Shown: piece by piece, positions 8,365 through 18,321 of the stretch
Layout: the number at the start of each line of letters is the position of its first letter
Numbering within the stretch: the first letter of the stretch is position 1
DNA from: Rhodococcus sp. WMMA185
Lineage (GTDB): Bacteria; Actinomycetota; Actinomycetes; Mycobacteriales; Mycobacteriaceae
DNA: 64,000 nt
Assembly: GCF_001767395.1 (NCBI RefSeq)
Contig: NZ_CP017014.1
Coordinates: 1,178,001 to 1,242,000 of the forward strand
Reading direction: 5' to 3'
Notes under the pieces: generated by a model
The model's database searches: none
What the model was told of the DNA's origin: nothing
What the model saw: only the letters and a program-made list of their open reading frames with translations
Made by a program: the position numbers and the translations under genes

Positions 8365-9900
8365 TCAGCGCCGGACGAGTTCCGGAACATTCTCCTCTTC
8401 GTGTAGATCGGGTTCGGCGGCGAGGCGCCGACCCAGGACGGAGTTGCGTCGACCGTAGGAGAGGTAGATGGCGACACCAAGGGCCATCCACACGAGGAAT
8501 CGGATCCAGGTCTCGACTGACAGGTTCAGCATGAGCCATCCGCAGGCCAGCACGGCCAGAATGGGAAACAGCGGGACCAGCGGAACCCGGAACCCGCGCG
8601 GGAGGTCAGGGCGTGTGCGGCGGAGCACGACGACGCCGATGCAGACCAGGACGAAGGCGAAGAGTGTGCCGATGTTCACCATCTCCTCGAGCGTCCCCAT
8701 CGGGAAGAAGGCGGCGAGAACGGAGACAACGCCACCGACCATCAGCGTGATCCGCACCGGCGTGCCCTTCTTACCGGTCTTGGCGAGACCGCGGGGCAGG
8801 AGCCCGTCTCGGGACATGGCGAACAGCACTCGGGTCTGACCGAGCAGCATCACCATGACGACGGTGGTGAGCCCGGCGAGCCCGCCGAGGTTGATCGCGG
8901 TCTGCGCCCACGTGATGCCGTGTGCCTCGAACGCCGTGGCAAGCGTCGCACTGCTGTCGCCGACGAGCGGGCTGCCGGACCTCAGGTCGGTGTACTTCAC
9001 CATGCCGGTGAGTACCAGCGTCACAGCGACGTAGAGAACGGTGACGATCGCGAGTGAGCCGAGAATGCCGCGGGGGAGAGCCTTCTGTGGGTTCTTGGTC
9101 TCCTCGGCGGTGGTGGCCACGACATCGAACCCGATGAAGGCGAAGAAGACGAGGCTCGCTGCGGCGAGGAGGCCGTACCAGCCGTAGGTGCTGCCTTCGG
9201 CTCCGGTCAGGAACGAGAACAGGCTCTGGTGAAGCCCGCTTGCACCGCTTTCGGAACCCTCGGCCGGCGGAATGTACGGGGAGTAGTTTGCCTTGTTGAT
9301 GTAGAAGGCGCCCACAGCGATGACGAGGAGGACGACGGCGATCTTGATGGCAGTGATGACCGCGGACACGCGCGAGGAAACCTTGGTTCCGATCGCAAGT
9401 ACGAGAGTGATGCCGCCGATGAGGATCAAAGAGCCCCAGTCGAAGTCGACCGGCCCGATATGGGCTGTGGTGCTTCCGCTGAAGCCGAGCACGTTGCCGA
9501 GGTAGAGAGACCAGCCCTTCGACACCACAGCTGCCGCGAGCGCGAATTCGAGGATGAGGTCCCAGCCGATTATCCAGGCGACACACTCTCCGAAGGTGGC
9601 GTAGGAGAACGTGTACGCGCTTCCGGCGACGGGAACGGTGGAGGCGAACTCGGCGTAACAGAGTGCGGCCAGGCCACATGCGACCGCGGCCAGGATGAAT
9701 GCCAGTGAGATCGCAGGGCCCGCAACATCACCGGCGGTTCGGGCGGTGAGCGTGAAGATTCCTGCGCCGATCACCACGGCGACACCGAAGACCGTGAGGT
9801 CTTTCGCGGTGAGTTCCCTCCGGAGTCGGGTGTCGGGTTCGTCGGTGTCCGCTATCGATTGCTCAACGGATTTGGTCCGCCAAATTCCGACTCCGGGCAT
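8365..9900 (-). CDS. APC-superfamily amino-acid permease (cationic amino acid transporter type)
   Basis: The 511-residue protein has about 12-14 hydrophobic helices. It carries the APC signature in helix 1 (GVAVVIGAGIFTLT), a helix 2 region rich in Gly/Ala, and AFIGFDVVATTAEETKNP in the central region, which is characteristic of YfnA/CAT-type transporters. It should import amino acids, possibly basic ones, by proton symport. A GGAG site lies ten bases before the ATG. It stands alone: the neighbour on one side converges on it, and 382 non-coding bases separate it from ilvD. The transported substrate cannot be deduced from the sequence. Confidence 0.92.
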   Translation of the reverse strand: MPGVGIWRTKSVEQSIADTDEPDTRLRRELTAKDLTVFGVAVVIGAGIFTLTARTAGDVAGPAISLAFILAAVACGLAALCYAEFASTVPVAGSAYTFSYATFGECVAWIIGWDLILEFALAAAVVSKGWSLYLGNVLGFSGSTTAHIGPVDFDWGSLILIGGITLVLAIGTKVSSRVSAVITAIKIAVVLLVIAVGAFYINKANYSPYIPPAEGSESGASGLHQSLFSFLTGAEGSTYGWYGLLAAASLVFFAFIGFDVVATTAEETKNPQKALPRGILGSLAIVTVLYVAVTLVLTGMVKYTDLRSGSPLVGDSSATLATAFEAHGITWAQTAINLGGLAGLTTVVMVMLLGQTRVLFAMSRDGLLPRGLAKTGKKGTPVRITLMVGGVVSVLAAFFPMGTLEEMVNIGTLFAFVLVCIGVVVLRRTRPDLPRGFRVPLVPLFPILAVLACGWLMLNLSVETWIRFLVWMALGVAIYLSYGRRNSVLGRRLAAEPDLHEEENVPELVRR

Positions 9901-10282
9901 GTGTCGCTCCTAGATGTCTCGCTGTCGGTGGTCCCGCGCGCCGGAGGCGATTTGTGAACCATGGTTGTGATGGTGGTCTCAACGGCATGCTGAGAGAACC
10001 ACTACCGACTGCCGTGTACAAGGAGTATTGGCTGAACTAATCGATTCGCTCAGTTCGCGGTGAACTGAATCGGTATCTGCTGAGCGAGTTGATCAGCCTC
10101 CTAGTGCTTTTGGTGCGTCCCATCCGGACGAAGTGACTTGTGAATGGACTCTGGACAGAGCCCGCCCACCCAGCGGCGAGTGCGTGCGCCTGTGCCGCTG
10201 GGTGCGCCTGTGCCGCTGGGTGGGGCTGCGACACTGGATTGGTGGCGGAAGCCCGGATTATAAGTGCGGGTGTGGGACGGGA
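9901..10282. other. Gene-free stretch between the permease gene and ilvD
   Basis: I see no credible gene in these 382 bases. They should contain the permease promoter and the ilvD 3' region. Two mutually exclusive hairpins overlap at 10047-10086 (CGCTCAG/CTGAGCG and CAGTTC/GAACTG), and there is an 18-base tandem repeat at 10184-10219. A 65-codon leftward frame at 10037-10234 is made largely of this repeat and looks spurious. Confidence 0.6.
10184..10219. repeat. 18-bp direct tandem repeat, two copies
   Basis: GTGCGCCTGTGCCGCTGG occurs twice back to back, followed by a degenerate third start. It is in non-coding DNA downstream of ilvD, and no function is evident. Confidence 0.75.
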
Positions 10283-12127
10283 CTAGGGAACCTGACGTAC
10301 CGCGCCCTTGTCGGCCGATGTCGCCAGCGCGGCGTAGGCGCGCAGGGCCGTGGTGACTGTGCGTTCGCGATCGCGCGGTTGCCAAGGACGCTCGGACGAC
10401 TCCATCTTGGCGCGGCGCTCTGCGAGGACGGCGTCGTCGACGAGGAGCTCGAGCTTACGAGTCGCGACGTCGATGAGAATTTGGTCGCCGTCTTCCACCA
10501 GACCGATCGCGCCGCCACTGGCCGCCTCCGGGGAGACATGGCCGATGGACAGGCCCGAGGAACCGCCGGAGAAGCGGCCGTCGGTGACCAGCGCGCACTT
10601 CTTTCCTAGGCCGGAGCCTTTCAAGAAGGCTGTGGGGTGCAGCATTTCCTGCATGCCCGGACCGCCTGCGGGACCCTCGTAGCGTACGACGAGGACTTCG
10701 CCGGGCTCGATCTTCTTGCCGAGGATGACCGAGACCGCCTCTTCCTGAGATTCCACGACTCGTGCCGGGCCCTGGAAGTGGAACAGGTCCTCGTCGATGC
10801 CGGCAGTCTTGATCACCGCACCGTCGACGGCGATGTTTCCGCTGAGCACGGCCAGACCGCCCTCCTCGGTGTGCTTGTGCTCGAAGTCTCGAATGCACCC
10901 GCTGACGGCGTCCGTATCGAGGGACGACCACCGGTTGTTCGTCGAGAATGGCTCGGTGGTGCGTACCCCGCCGGGTGCGGCATGGAAGAGCTCGACGGCC
11001 TCGTCGGATGCCTTGCCGGAGCGGATGTCCCAGGTGTCGAGCCACTCGTCGAAGCTCTTCGTGTGCACGGTGGAGACGCTGCTCTCGAGCAGGCCGGCCC
11101 GGCGCAGTTCACCGAGTATCGCGGGAATTCCGCCTGCGCGGTGTACGTCCTCCATGTGGTAGTCGGAGTTCGGCGAGACCTTCGACAGGCAAGGCACCTT
11201 GCGGCTGATCTCATCGATCTTGTCGAGATCGAAGTCGTGGACCTCGCCTTCCTGCGCCGCTGCAAGGATGTGCAGGACAGTATTGGTGGAACCGCCCATC
11301 GCGACATCGAGCGCCATCGCGTTTCGGAACGCTGCTGGTGTCGCGATGTTGCGAGGGAGGACGGAGTCGTCATCGTCCCTGTAGTACCGCTGGGCCGCCT
11401 CGACGACGGTGGTACCAGCGCGGGTGAACAGGGCTCGACGGGCCTCATGGGTAGCGAGCGTGGAGCCGTTTCCGGGTAGCGCCAGGCCGAGCGCTTCGGT
11501 AAGGCAGTTCATCGAGTTCGCGGTGAACATCCCCGAGCACGACCCGCAGGTCGGGCATGCACTGCGCTCGACCTCGGACAGCCCCTCCTCGTCGACCTCG
11601 TCGTTGGCGCTCGCCGAGATCGCGGTGATCAGGTCGGTCGGTGCCTGTGCGACGCCGCCTACCACCACGGCCTTGCCCGCTTCCATCGGCCCGCCGGAGA
11701 CGAACACCGTGGGAATGTTCAAACGCATTGCGGCATTGAGCATTCCGGGAGTGATCTTGTCGCAGTTGGAGATACAGACGAGGGCATCGGCGGTATGTGC
11801 GTTGACCATGTATTCGACTGAGTCGGCGATGATTTCGCGACTGGGAAGGGAATACAGCATGCCGCCGTGTCCCATCGCGATGCCGTCGTCGACCGCAATC
11901 GTGTGGAACTCTCGAGGTACGCCACCAGCGGCGCGCACGGAATCGGCGACGATGTCGCCGACGTTCTTGAGATGGACGTGGCCGGGAACGAACTGTGTGT
12001 AGGAGTTCGCGATCGCGACGATCGGCTTTCCGAAGTCGGAGTCGGTCATTCCGGTGGCACGCCACAGGGCGCGGGCGCCCGCGGCATTTCTTCCGGCGGT
12101 GGTGGTTCGGGATCTCAGCGGAGGCAT
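10283..12127 (-). CDS. ilvD: Dihydroxy-acid dehydratase
   Basis: The 614-residue iron-sulfur enzyme converts dihydroxy-isovalerate and dihydroxy-methylvalerate to the keto acids that precede valine and isoleucine. The cluster-ligand regions are present: [10 protein letters not shown] near residue 125 and [11 protein letters not shown] near 195. The C-terminal [10 protein letters not shown] and GHVSPEAA motifs are also there. The length is standard. AAGGAA lies seven bases before the ATG. It reads leftward, 54 bases downstream of the CFP-6-like gene, and is divergent from ilvBNC. Most of the pathway is thus clustered here, whereas in M. tuberculosis ilvD lies elsewhere as I recall. Confidence 0.97.
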   Translation of the reverse strand: MPPLRSRTTTAGRNAAGARALWRATGMTDSDFGKPIVAIANSYTQFVPGHVHLKNVGDIVADSVRAAGGVPREFHTIAVDDGIAMGHGGMLYSLPSREIIADSVEYMVNAHTADALVCISNCDKITPGMLNAAMRLNIPTVFVSGGPMEAGKAVVVGGVAQAPTDLITAISASANDEVDEEGLSEVERSACPTCGSCSGMFTANSMNCLTEALGLALPGNGSTLATHEARRALFTRAGTTVVEAAQRYYRDDDDSVLPRNIATPAAFRNAMALDVAMGGSTNTVLHILAAAQEGEVHDFDLDKIDEISRKVPCLSKVSPNSDYHMEDVHRAGGIPAILGELRRAGLLESSVSTVHTKSFDEWLDTWDIRSGKASDEAVELFHAAPGGVRTTEPFSTNNRWSSLDTDAVSGCIRDFEHKHTEEGGLAVLSGNIAVDGAVIKTAGIDEDLFHFQGPARVVESQEEAVSVILGKKIEPGEVLVVRYEGPAGGPGMQEMLHPTAFLKGSGLGKKCALVTDGRFSGGSSGLSIGHVSPEAASGGAIGLVEDGDQILIDVATRKLELLVDDAVLAERRAKMESSERPWQPRDRERTVTTALRAYAALATSADKGAVRQVP

Positions 12128-12181
12128 GAGTGTATTCCTTGGTCGGCGTACGGAAGGTTGAGGGCAAACGCTACTCGTGCG

Positions 12182-12697
12182 TTATCGCTCGTCGGTGTTC
12201 GTCTCGTCGTCAGCCGGGTGATCACCGTTCGATTCGGAGTCGGCTTCGTGTACAGATTCTGCCGCGGCCGCCGCCGCGTAGGGGTCGGTGATGCGTCCGC
12301 CGCTGGCGGCGGCGATCTGGGGTAGTCGATCGAAGGTGACCATAGGTAGGGAGACTTCGCTCCCGTCAGCCAACGTCGCCCGCGCCCAACCGCGTTTAGG
12401 GAAGCGAAGCCCCGTGATCTGAGACCACGTCACTGATCGGCTACCGATCAGCCGACGCACAGTGAGTCCGTCAGAGGTGATGGTGGTGCGAACCCGAGCG
12501 ACCCAGGCCACCGCAATGATCGGCGCGATGAGGAGCCAACCGAACGCTGCAGGCCAGCCGAAGACTGGAAACGACACGGCGAACAGCAGAAAGGCGCATC
12601 CAAGGTATGCCAGCGGGGAAATTCGGATGATCTGACTGGGAGGGTTGGCTGTATGGGATGATGGTTCTGGTGGCACGGGTTGCTGTGAAGTCGACAC
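12182..12697 (-). CDS. PH-domain membrane protein, CFP-6/Rv3004-like
   Basis: The 171-residue protein has a Pro/Ser-rich start and two hydrophobic helices at about residues 28-68 (PLAYLGCAFLLFAV and WLLIAPIIAVAWVA). A small PH-like beta domain follows (RVRTTITSDGLTVRRL, then SVTWSQITGLRFP), and the C-terminal tail is acidic. This matches the family of low-molecular-weight antigen 6 (CFP-6), which lies next to ilvB in mycobacteria too. Its molecular role is not known. It is upstream of ilvD on the same strand and is divergent from the ilvB leader. Confidence 0.83.
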   Translation of the reverse strand: MSTSQQPVPPEPSSHTANPPSQIIRISPLAYLGCAFLLFAVSFPVFGWPAAFGWLLIAPIIAVAWVARVRTTITSDGLTVRRLIGSRSVTWSQITGLRFPKRGWARATLADGSEVSLPMVTFDRLPQIAAASGGRITDPYAAAAAAESVHEADSESNGDHPADDETNTDER

Positions 12698-12757
12698 CTC
12701 TACATCTTCGCACTGCAGCCGACGTATCTTACATTCTGGGACGGCCGACTCACCAAG

Positions 12758-12786
12758 TTGACTGTTACCATTCGCGCCTCTACCGT
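12758..12786 (+). promoter_or_regulatory. ilvB promoter, TTGACT-N17-TACCGT
   Basis: A -35 box TTGACT (12758-12763) and a -10 box TACCGT (12781-12786) are separated by exactly 17 bases. The predicted transcript would start at or just before the GTG of the leader peptide at 12794. It is one of the best sigma-A type promoters in the window. Confidence 0.75.
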
Positions 12787-12793
12787 CGAGCGC

Positions 12794-12841
12794 GTGAAAC
12801 AGAATGAGTTGCTCGTAATCGGCCGGCGCGTCGTCGCCTGA
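12794..12841 (+). CDS. ilvB operon leader peptide, 15 residues, Leu/Val/Ile-rich core
   Basis: The frame GTG...TGA encodes [15 protein letters not shown]. It has adjacent Leu-Leu-Val-Ile codons and then Val-Val, all of them end products of the pathway. It begins seven bases after the -10 box, so it should be translated from the very 5' end of the mRNA. The last codons (12825-12834) form one arm of a perfect 10-base stem, so ribosome stalling would change the RNA fold. Leader peptides of this sort are known ahead of ilvB in other Actinobacteria, so the type is described and only this instance is read here. Confidence 0.8.
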   Translation: MKQNELLVIGRRVVA

Positions 12842-12910
12842 GTCGATTCCTTCAACTCACCAAAGAACGACGCGCCACCCTCGTACAGCATCAGCTGACG
12901 GGGGTTTTTT
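12825..12910 (+). promoter_or_regulatory. Transcription attenuator of ilvBNC
   Basis: GGCGCGTCGT (12825-12834, inside the leader peptide) pairs perfectly with ACGACGCGCC (12867-12876). An alternative pairing uses TGAGTTG (leader Leu codon, 12804-12810) and CAACTCA (12853-12859). These two helices cross each other, so they exclude one another. They are followed by a terminator hairpin. When branched-chain aminoacyl-tRNA is scarce, a stalled ribosome would remove the first helix. I did not find a long antiterminator pairing with the terminator arm, so the exact switching path is open. Confidence 0.7.
12878..12910 (+). terminator. Intrinsic terminator of the ilvB attenuator
   Basis: CCCTCGT (12878-12884) pairs with ACGGGGG (12898-12904), with one G-U pair. 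An inner CAGC/GCTG stem closes an ATCA loop, and six T residues follow at 12905-12910. It stands 32 bases before the ilvB start codon. Confidence 0.85.
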
Positions 12911-12942
12911 GTTGTCCGGAGCCAGAATCAGAGGATTGCCCA

Positions 12943-14883
12943 GTGAGCGCACCAACCGCACGGCCTCAACCCACGCCGCGCAAGTCGGGGCCAGCCAGCC
13001 CGACCGCCGTGGCCGCCGCGACACAGACCGGTAGCCGCCGGCAACTCGCCCCCGAGCGGGTTACCGGCGCGCAGTCCGTAGTGCGAGCTCTCGAGGAACT
13101 CGAGGTCGAAACCGTGTTCGGCATTCCTGGTGGTGCCGTTCTTCCTCTCTACGACCCACTCTTCGACTCGACGAAGGTCCGGCACGTGCTGGTTCGTCAT
13201 GAGCAGGGAGGCGGTCACGCTGCCACCGGGTACGCGCAGGCGACGGGCAAGGTCGGCGTCTGCATGGCCACGTCCGGCCCGGGTGCCACCAACCTGGTGA
13301 CGCCGCTCGCCGACGCGCAGATGGACTCTGTCCCGGTGGTGGCGATCACCGGTCAGGTCGGCCGTGGACTGATCGGCACCGATGCGTTCCAGGAGGCCGA
13401 CATCTCCGGGATCACGATGCCGATCACCAAGCACAACTTCCTGATCACCGACGCCGTGGACATTCCGCGCATTCTCGCTGAGGCGTTCTATCTTGCCTCG
13501 AGCGGCAGGCCAGGCGCGGTGCTCGTCGACATCCCGAAGGACGTTCTCCAAGCACAGACCACCTTTTCGTGGCCGCCGGAGTTGAGGCTGCCCGGATACC
13601 GTCCCGTTACGAAGCCCCACGGCAAGCAGGTTCGTGAGGCCGCACGCCTGATCGCCGATTCGAAGCAACCGGTGCTCTACGTGGGCGGCGGTGTGATCAA
13701 GTCGGAATCGTCCCTCGAACTGCTCGAGCTCGCCGAGCTCACCGGCATCCCGGTGGTCACCACGCTCATGGCGCGCGGTGCCTTCCCTGACAGTCACGCA
13801 CTGAACTGCGGCATGCCGGGCATGCACGGAACAGTCGCTGCCGTGGCGGCTCTGCAGCGTAGCGACCTGCTGATCACACTCGGTGCGCGCTTCGACGACC
13901 GTGTCACCGGCCAACTCGACTCGTTCGCTCCCGGTGCCAAGGTCATCCACGCCGATATCGACCCCGCGGAGATCGGGAAGAATCGGTACGCGGACGTCCC
14001 GATCGTGGGCGACTGCAAAGAGGTCATCATCGAGCTGATCGAGGCGATCAGGGCCGATCAGGCCACCGGAACCACGCTCGATCTCACCGAATGGTGGGCA
14101 TACCTGAACGGGATCCGCAGGACGTACCCACTGAGCTACGACCGTCCCTCCGACGGATCGATGTCGCCGGAATTCGTGATCCAGTCCGTGGGCAAACTCG
14201 CCGGGCCGGACGCGATCTACTGCGCCGGTGTCGGTCAGCACCAGATGTGGGCCGCGCAGTTCGTCGATTACGAGAAGCCGCGAACGTGGCTGAACTCCGG
14301 CGGCTTGGGCACGATGGGCTACGCCATACCGGCCGCAATGGGCGCCAAGATGGGCAAGCCGGATGCAGAGGTGTGGGCCATCGACGGCGACGGCTGCTTC
14401 CAGATGACCAATCAGGAATTGGCAACCTGCGCAGTCGAGGGCGTCCCGATCAAGGTCGCCCTCATCAACAACGGCAACCTCGGCATGGTGCGTCAGTGGC
14501 AGACGCTGTTCTATCAGGAGCGCTACTCGAACACCAATCTCGGCACCCATGGTGCGGTGCGCGTCCCGGACTTCGTCAAACTGGCAGAAGCATTGGGCTG
14601 CCACGGTATTCGGGTCGAGCGCGAGGAAGATGTCGAGGCGGCCATCCGTGAGGCGCAGTCGATCAACGACAAGCCGGTCGTGATCGACTTCATCGTCGGA
14701 GCCGACGCTCAGGTGTGGCCGATGGTGGCTGCGGGTACCAGCAACGACGAGATCATGGCGGCCCGTGGAATTCGGCCGCTGTTCGACGACGACGAGGCGG
14801 CAGCGGAGCCCGCCGTCATTCACGAAGCAATGGAGCGCGAGCAGCGCATGGGCGAGGCTGCGGCCGAGGAGGAAAACCAGTGA
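12943..14883 (+). CDS. ilvB: Acetolactate synthase, large catalytic subunit
   Basis: The 646-residue thiamine-diphosphate enzyme condenses pyruvate with pyruvate or 2-ketobutyrate, the first common step of valine and isoleucine synthesis. [11 protein letters not shown] carries the catalytic Glu at about residue 87, and [12 protein letters not shown] to NNGNLGM is the cofactor-binding motif. The FAD/middle domain lies between them. The N-terminal 40 residues are Pro/Ala-rich and variable, as in other actinobacteria. The start is GTG 12943 with a GAGG site. The stop overlaps the ilvN start (GTGA). Regulation is by the attenuator upstream and presumably by the IlvN subunit. Confidence 0.97.
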   Translation: MSAPTARPQPTPRKSGPASPTAVAAATQTGSRRQLAPERVTGAQSVVRALEELEVETVFGIPGGAVLPLYDPLFDSTKVRHVLVRHEQGGGHAATGYAQATGKVGVCMATSGPGATNLVTPLADAQMDSVPVVAITGQVGRGLIGTDAFQEADISGITMPITKHNFLITDAVDIPRILAEAFYLASSGRPGAVLVDIPKDVLQAQTTFSWPPELRLPGYRPVTKPHGKQVREAARLIADSKQPVLYVGGGVIKSESSLELLELAELTGIPVVTTLMARGAFPDSHALNCGMPGMHGTVAAVAALQRSDLLITLGARFDDRVTGQLDSFAPGAKVIHADIDPAEIGKNRYADVPIVGDCKEVIIELIEAIRADQATGTTLDLTEWWAYLNGIRRTYPLSYDRPSDGSMSPEFVIQSVGKLAGPDAIYCAGVGQHQMWAAQFVDYEKPRTWLNSGGLGTMGYAIPAAMGAKMGKPDAEVWAIDGDGCFQMTNQELATCAVEGVPIKVALINNGNLGMVRQWQTLFYQERYSNTNLGTHGAVRVPDFVKLAEALGCHGIRVEREEDVEAAIREAQSINDKPVVIDFIVGADAQVWPMVAAGTSNDEIMAARGIRPLFDDDEAAAEPAVIHEAMEREQRMGEAAAEEENQ

Positions 14884-15383
14884 GCACCAGCCACACCCTC
14901 AGTGTTCTCGTCGAGGACAAACCGGGCGTATTGGCCAGGGTGGCCGGACTGTTCTCCCGCCGCGGATTCAACATCGAATCGCTCGCGGTCGGCGGAACCG
15001 AGCTTCCCGAGGTTTCGCGCATGACCATCGTGGTGACCGTCGACGAGTTCCCACTCGAGCAGGTGACCAAGCAACTGAACAAGCTTGTGAACGTCATCAA
15101 GATCGTCGAACAAGACGGTGAGGCTTCCGTGGCGCGCGAGTTGCTACTCATCAAGGTGCGCGCCGACGCCAGCGTCCGTACGCAGGTGATAGAAGCAGTG
15201 AATCTATTCCGTGCCAAGGTAATCGACGTTTCCCCGGAGTCGGTCACGATCGAGGCGACTGGAACCCGATCGAAGCTCGATGCATTGCTGCGGATGCTCG
15301 ATCCGTACGGCATCAGGGAGATCGTGCAGTCCGGAGTCGTCGCGGTCGGGCGGGGACCGAAGTCGATCACCGCCACTCGCTAG
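14880..15383 (+). CDS. ilvN: Acetolactate synthase, small regulatory subunit
   Basis: The 167-residue protein starts at GTG 14880, which overlaps the ilvB stop by four bases. It contains an N-terminal ACT domain ([32 protein letters not shown]) and the C-terminal domain typical of IlvN/IlvH (ARELLLIKV to [12 protein letters not shown]). It binds valine and gives feedback inhibition of the IlvB catalytic subunit. The same frame is open about 165 bases further upstream, but that part is inside ilvB and is not used. The tight coupling fits equal subunit synthesis. Confidence 0.96.
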   Translation: MSTSHTLSVLVEDKPGVLARVAGLFSRRGFNIESLAVGGTELPEVSRMTIVVTVDEFPLEQVTKQLNKLVNVIKIVEQDGEASVARELLLIKVRADASVRTQVIEAVNLFRAKVIDVSPESVTIEATGTRSKLDALLRMLDPYGIREIVQSGVVAVGRGPKSITATR

Positions 15384-15417
15384 TACTTTTGATAGAGATC
15401 CCCTAGAAAGAGGTTGA

Positions 15418-16434
<1,017 letters not shown>

Positions 16435-16463
16435 GCTATACCGCTTTACGGGTTCGCCCCGCT

Positions 16464-16515
16464 GGCCCGATGTCGCATTGGTCTCTTTCGAGTTGTGCCG
16501 ATGCGACATTGGGCC
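16464..16515 (+). terminator. Long hairpin after ilvC
   Basis: Fifteen bases at 16464-16478 (GGCCCGATGTCGCAT) pair with 16501-16515 with a single G-U pair, around a 22-base loop. It lies 30 bases after the ilvC stop and ends the ilvBNC operon by position. It lacks a U tract, so protein binding is an alternative role. Confidence 0.6.
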
Positions 16516-16601
16516 GAAGTCATTTCATGCTCGATTCTGGTGTCGTCCGTGTTCGCGATGTGGTAATGGGGACCAGGCTGCGGTTCTCCGTGAGTGCGGA
16601 C

Positions 16602-16607
16602 TAAGCT
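16602..16607 (+). promoter_or_regulatory. -10 box TAAGCT of the serA promoter
   Basis: TAAGCT is placed to start transcription near 16614, about 40 bases before the GTG at 16656. An upstream in-frame ATG at 16608 would precede that transcription start, which argues against its use. Confidence 0.4.
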
Positions 16608-16655
16608 ATGTGTGGTCGAGACACCCCCACACCCACCGATTCAGGGAGTTTGCAC

Positions 16656-18251
16656 GTGAGCCAGCCAGGCCGTCCTGTTGTTCTGATCGCCGACAAGCTC
16701 GCGGCGTCCACCGTCGAGGCCTTGGGCGACGGTGTGGAGGTGCGTTGGGTCGACGGACCCGACCGAGCGGCCCTACTCGAGGCCGTCCCTGAGGCCGACG
16801 CGATCCTCGTCCGCTCCGCCACCACCGTCGATGCCGAGGTCCTGACCGCCGGCACCAAGCTGAAGATCGTCGCCCGCGCGGGGGTCGGCCTCGACAACGT
16901 CGACGTCCCTGCCGCCACCGAGCGCGGTGTCATGGTGGTCAACGCCCCCACATCCAACATCCACACGGCTGCTGAGCACGCGGTCGCGTTGATGCTCGCC
17001 ACCGCCCGTCAGATCCCTGCCGCCGACTCCACCCTGCGCGATCGCGAGTGGAAGCGCAGCAAGTTCAACGGTGTCGAGATCTTCGGCAAGACCGTCGGCG
17101 TCGTGGGCCTCGGCCGGATCGGCCAGCTGTTTGCTCAGCGTCTCGCCGCATTCGAGACTCACGTCATCGCGTACGACCCCTACGTATCGGCGGCACGCGC
17201 CGCTCAACTCGGAATCGAATTGGTCTCGCTCGACGAACTGCTGGGGCGCGCAGACCTGATCTCCGTCCACCTTCCGAAGACCAACGAGACCAAGGGGTTG
17301 CTCGGTGCGGAGAATCTGGCGAAGACGAAGAAGGGTGTCGTGATCGTCAATGCAGCTCGTGGTGGGCTGATCGACGAGGCGGCGCTGGCCGAGTCGATCA
17401 AGGCAGGCCACGTACGCGCTGCCGGTCTCGACGTGTTCGAGACCGAGCCCTGCACCGACAGCCCACTGTTCGACCTGCCCGAGGTCGTCGTGACGCCGCA
17501 CCTCGGTGCATCGACAGGTGAGGCGCAGGATCGCGCCGGAACCGACGTCGCAAAGTCCGTATTGCTTGCCCTGGCAGGCGAGTTCGTTCCCGACGCAGTC
17601 AACGTGTCTGGTGGCGCAGTGGGCGAGGAGGTTGCCCCGTGGCTCGAGATCGTTCGCAAGCAGGGGGTGCTCATCGGCGCGCTCTCGGGTGAGCTGCCGG
17701 TCAGCCTCTCGGTTGACGTGCGCGGCGAGCTCGCGTCCGAAGATGTCGAGGTACTCGCCCTTTCGGCGCTTCGTGGAGTGTTCTCCGCCGTGATCGAGGA
17801 TGCGGTGACGTTCGTCAACGCGCCTGCGCTTGCGGAGGAGCGCGGTATCACCGCCGAGGTCACCAAGGCCGCCGAGAGTCCCAACCACCGCAGTGTGGTT
17901 GATCTGCGCGCAGTTTTCGGAGATGGCAGCGTCATCAACGTCGCGGGCACGTTGACCGGCCCCCAGCAGGTCGAGAAGATCGTCAACATCAACGGCCGCA
18001 ACTTCGAACTGCGTGCAGAGGGCCTCAATCTGGTCATCAACTACATCGATCAGCCCGGCGCGTTGGGCAAGATCGGCACGCAGCTCGGCAACGCCGGTAT
18101 CGACATCCAGGCAGCGCAGCTCAGTCAGGACGCCGAGGGTGAAGGTGCGACCATCCTCCTCCGCGTCGACCGAGAAGTACCGGACGACGTGCGTGACGCG
18201 ATCTCCGCCGCAGTCGGCGCCAGCAAGATCGAACTCGTCAACCTGGCCTAG
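16656..18251 (+). CDS. serA: D-3-phosphoglycerate dehydrogenase (ASB plus ACT domain type)
   Basis: From GTG 16656 (AGGGAG seven bases upstream) the protein has 531 residues. It oxidises 3-phosphoglycerate in the first step of serine synthesis. The NAD domain shows [10 protein letters not shown], and the catalytic Arg, Glu and His lie in [18 protein letters not shown] and TPHLGAST. The long C terminus holds the allosteric-substrate-binding domain (about 310-450) and an ACT domain ([18 protein letters not shown]), the mycobacterial-type architecture that gives serine feedback. The frame is open 16 codons further upstream, but those lack homology and a ribosome site. Confidence 0.97.
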   Translation: MSQPGRPVVLIADKLAASTVEALGDGVEVRWVDGPDRAALLEAVPEADAILVRSATTVDAEVLTAGTKLKIVARAGVGLDNVDVPAATERGVMVVNAPTSNIHTAAEHAVALMLATARQIPAADSTLRDREWKRSKFNGVEIFGKTVGVVGLGRIGQLFAQRLAAFETHVIAYDPYVSAARAAQLGIELVSLDELLGRADLISVHLPKTNETKGLLGAENLAKTKKGVVIVNAARGGLIDEAALAESIKAGHVRAAGLDVFETEPCTDSPLFDLPEVVVTPHLGASTGEAQDRAGTDVAKSVLLALAGEFVPDAVNVSGGAVGEEVAPWLEIVRKQGVLIGALSGELPVSLSVDVRGELASEDVEVLALSALRGVFSAVIEDAVTFVNAPALAEERGITAEVTKAAESPNHRSVVDLRAVFGDGSVINVAGTLTGPQQVEKIVNINGRNFELRAEGLNLVINYIDQPGALGKIGTQLGNAGIDIQAAQLSQDAEGEGATILLRVDREVPDDVRDAISAAVGASKIELVNLA

Positions 18252-18256
18252 TCCCA

Positions 18257-18300
18257 CTGTGCGCGTGCCACGACATCTCGGTATCGGGGCACGCGCACAG
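18257..18300 (+). terminator. Strong hairpin between serA and leuB
   Basis: A perfect 13-base inverted repeat (CTGTGCGCGTGCC at 18257-18269, GGCACGCGCACAG at 18288-18300) surrounds an 18-base loop. It fills most of the 70-base gap. There is no U tract, so it could attenuate rather than fully stop readthrough into leuB. Confidence 0.6.
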
Positions 18301-18321
18301 CTCTACTCGAAGTGAGATGTC

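Noticed and set aside
10037..10234. A 65-codon leftward frame after ilvD
   Set aside because: Its N terminus is PAAQAH repeated from an 18-base tandem repeat. There is no ribosome site and no homology.
12928..14823. A 631-codon leftward open frame opposite ilvB
   Set aside because: It lies wholly antisense to a perfect ilvB. Its translation is rich in His, Arg and Asp with no family motif, typical of the shadow of GC-rich codons.
16608..16655. ATG 16608 as the serA start
   Set aside because: It falls directly after the -10 box, before the expected transcript start, and adds 16 unrelated residues. GTG 16656 has AGGGAG and matches the family N terminus.
16773..18257. A 494-codon leftward open frame opposite serA
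   Set aside because: It is fully antisense to serA, with no recognisable motif or ribosome site.
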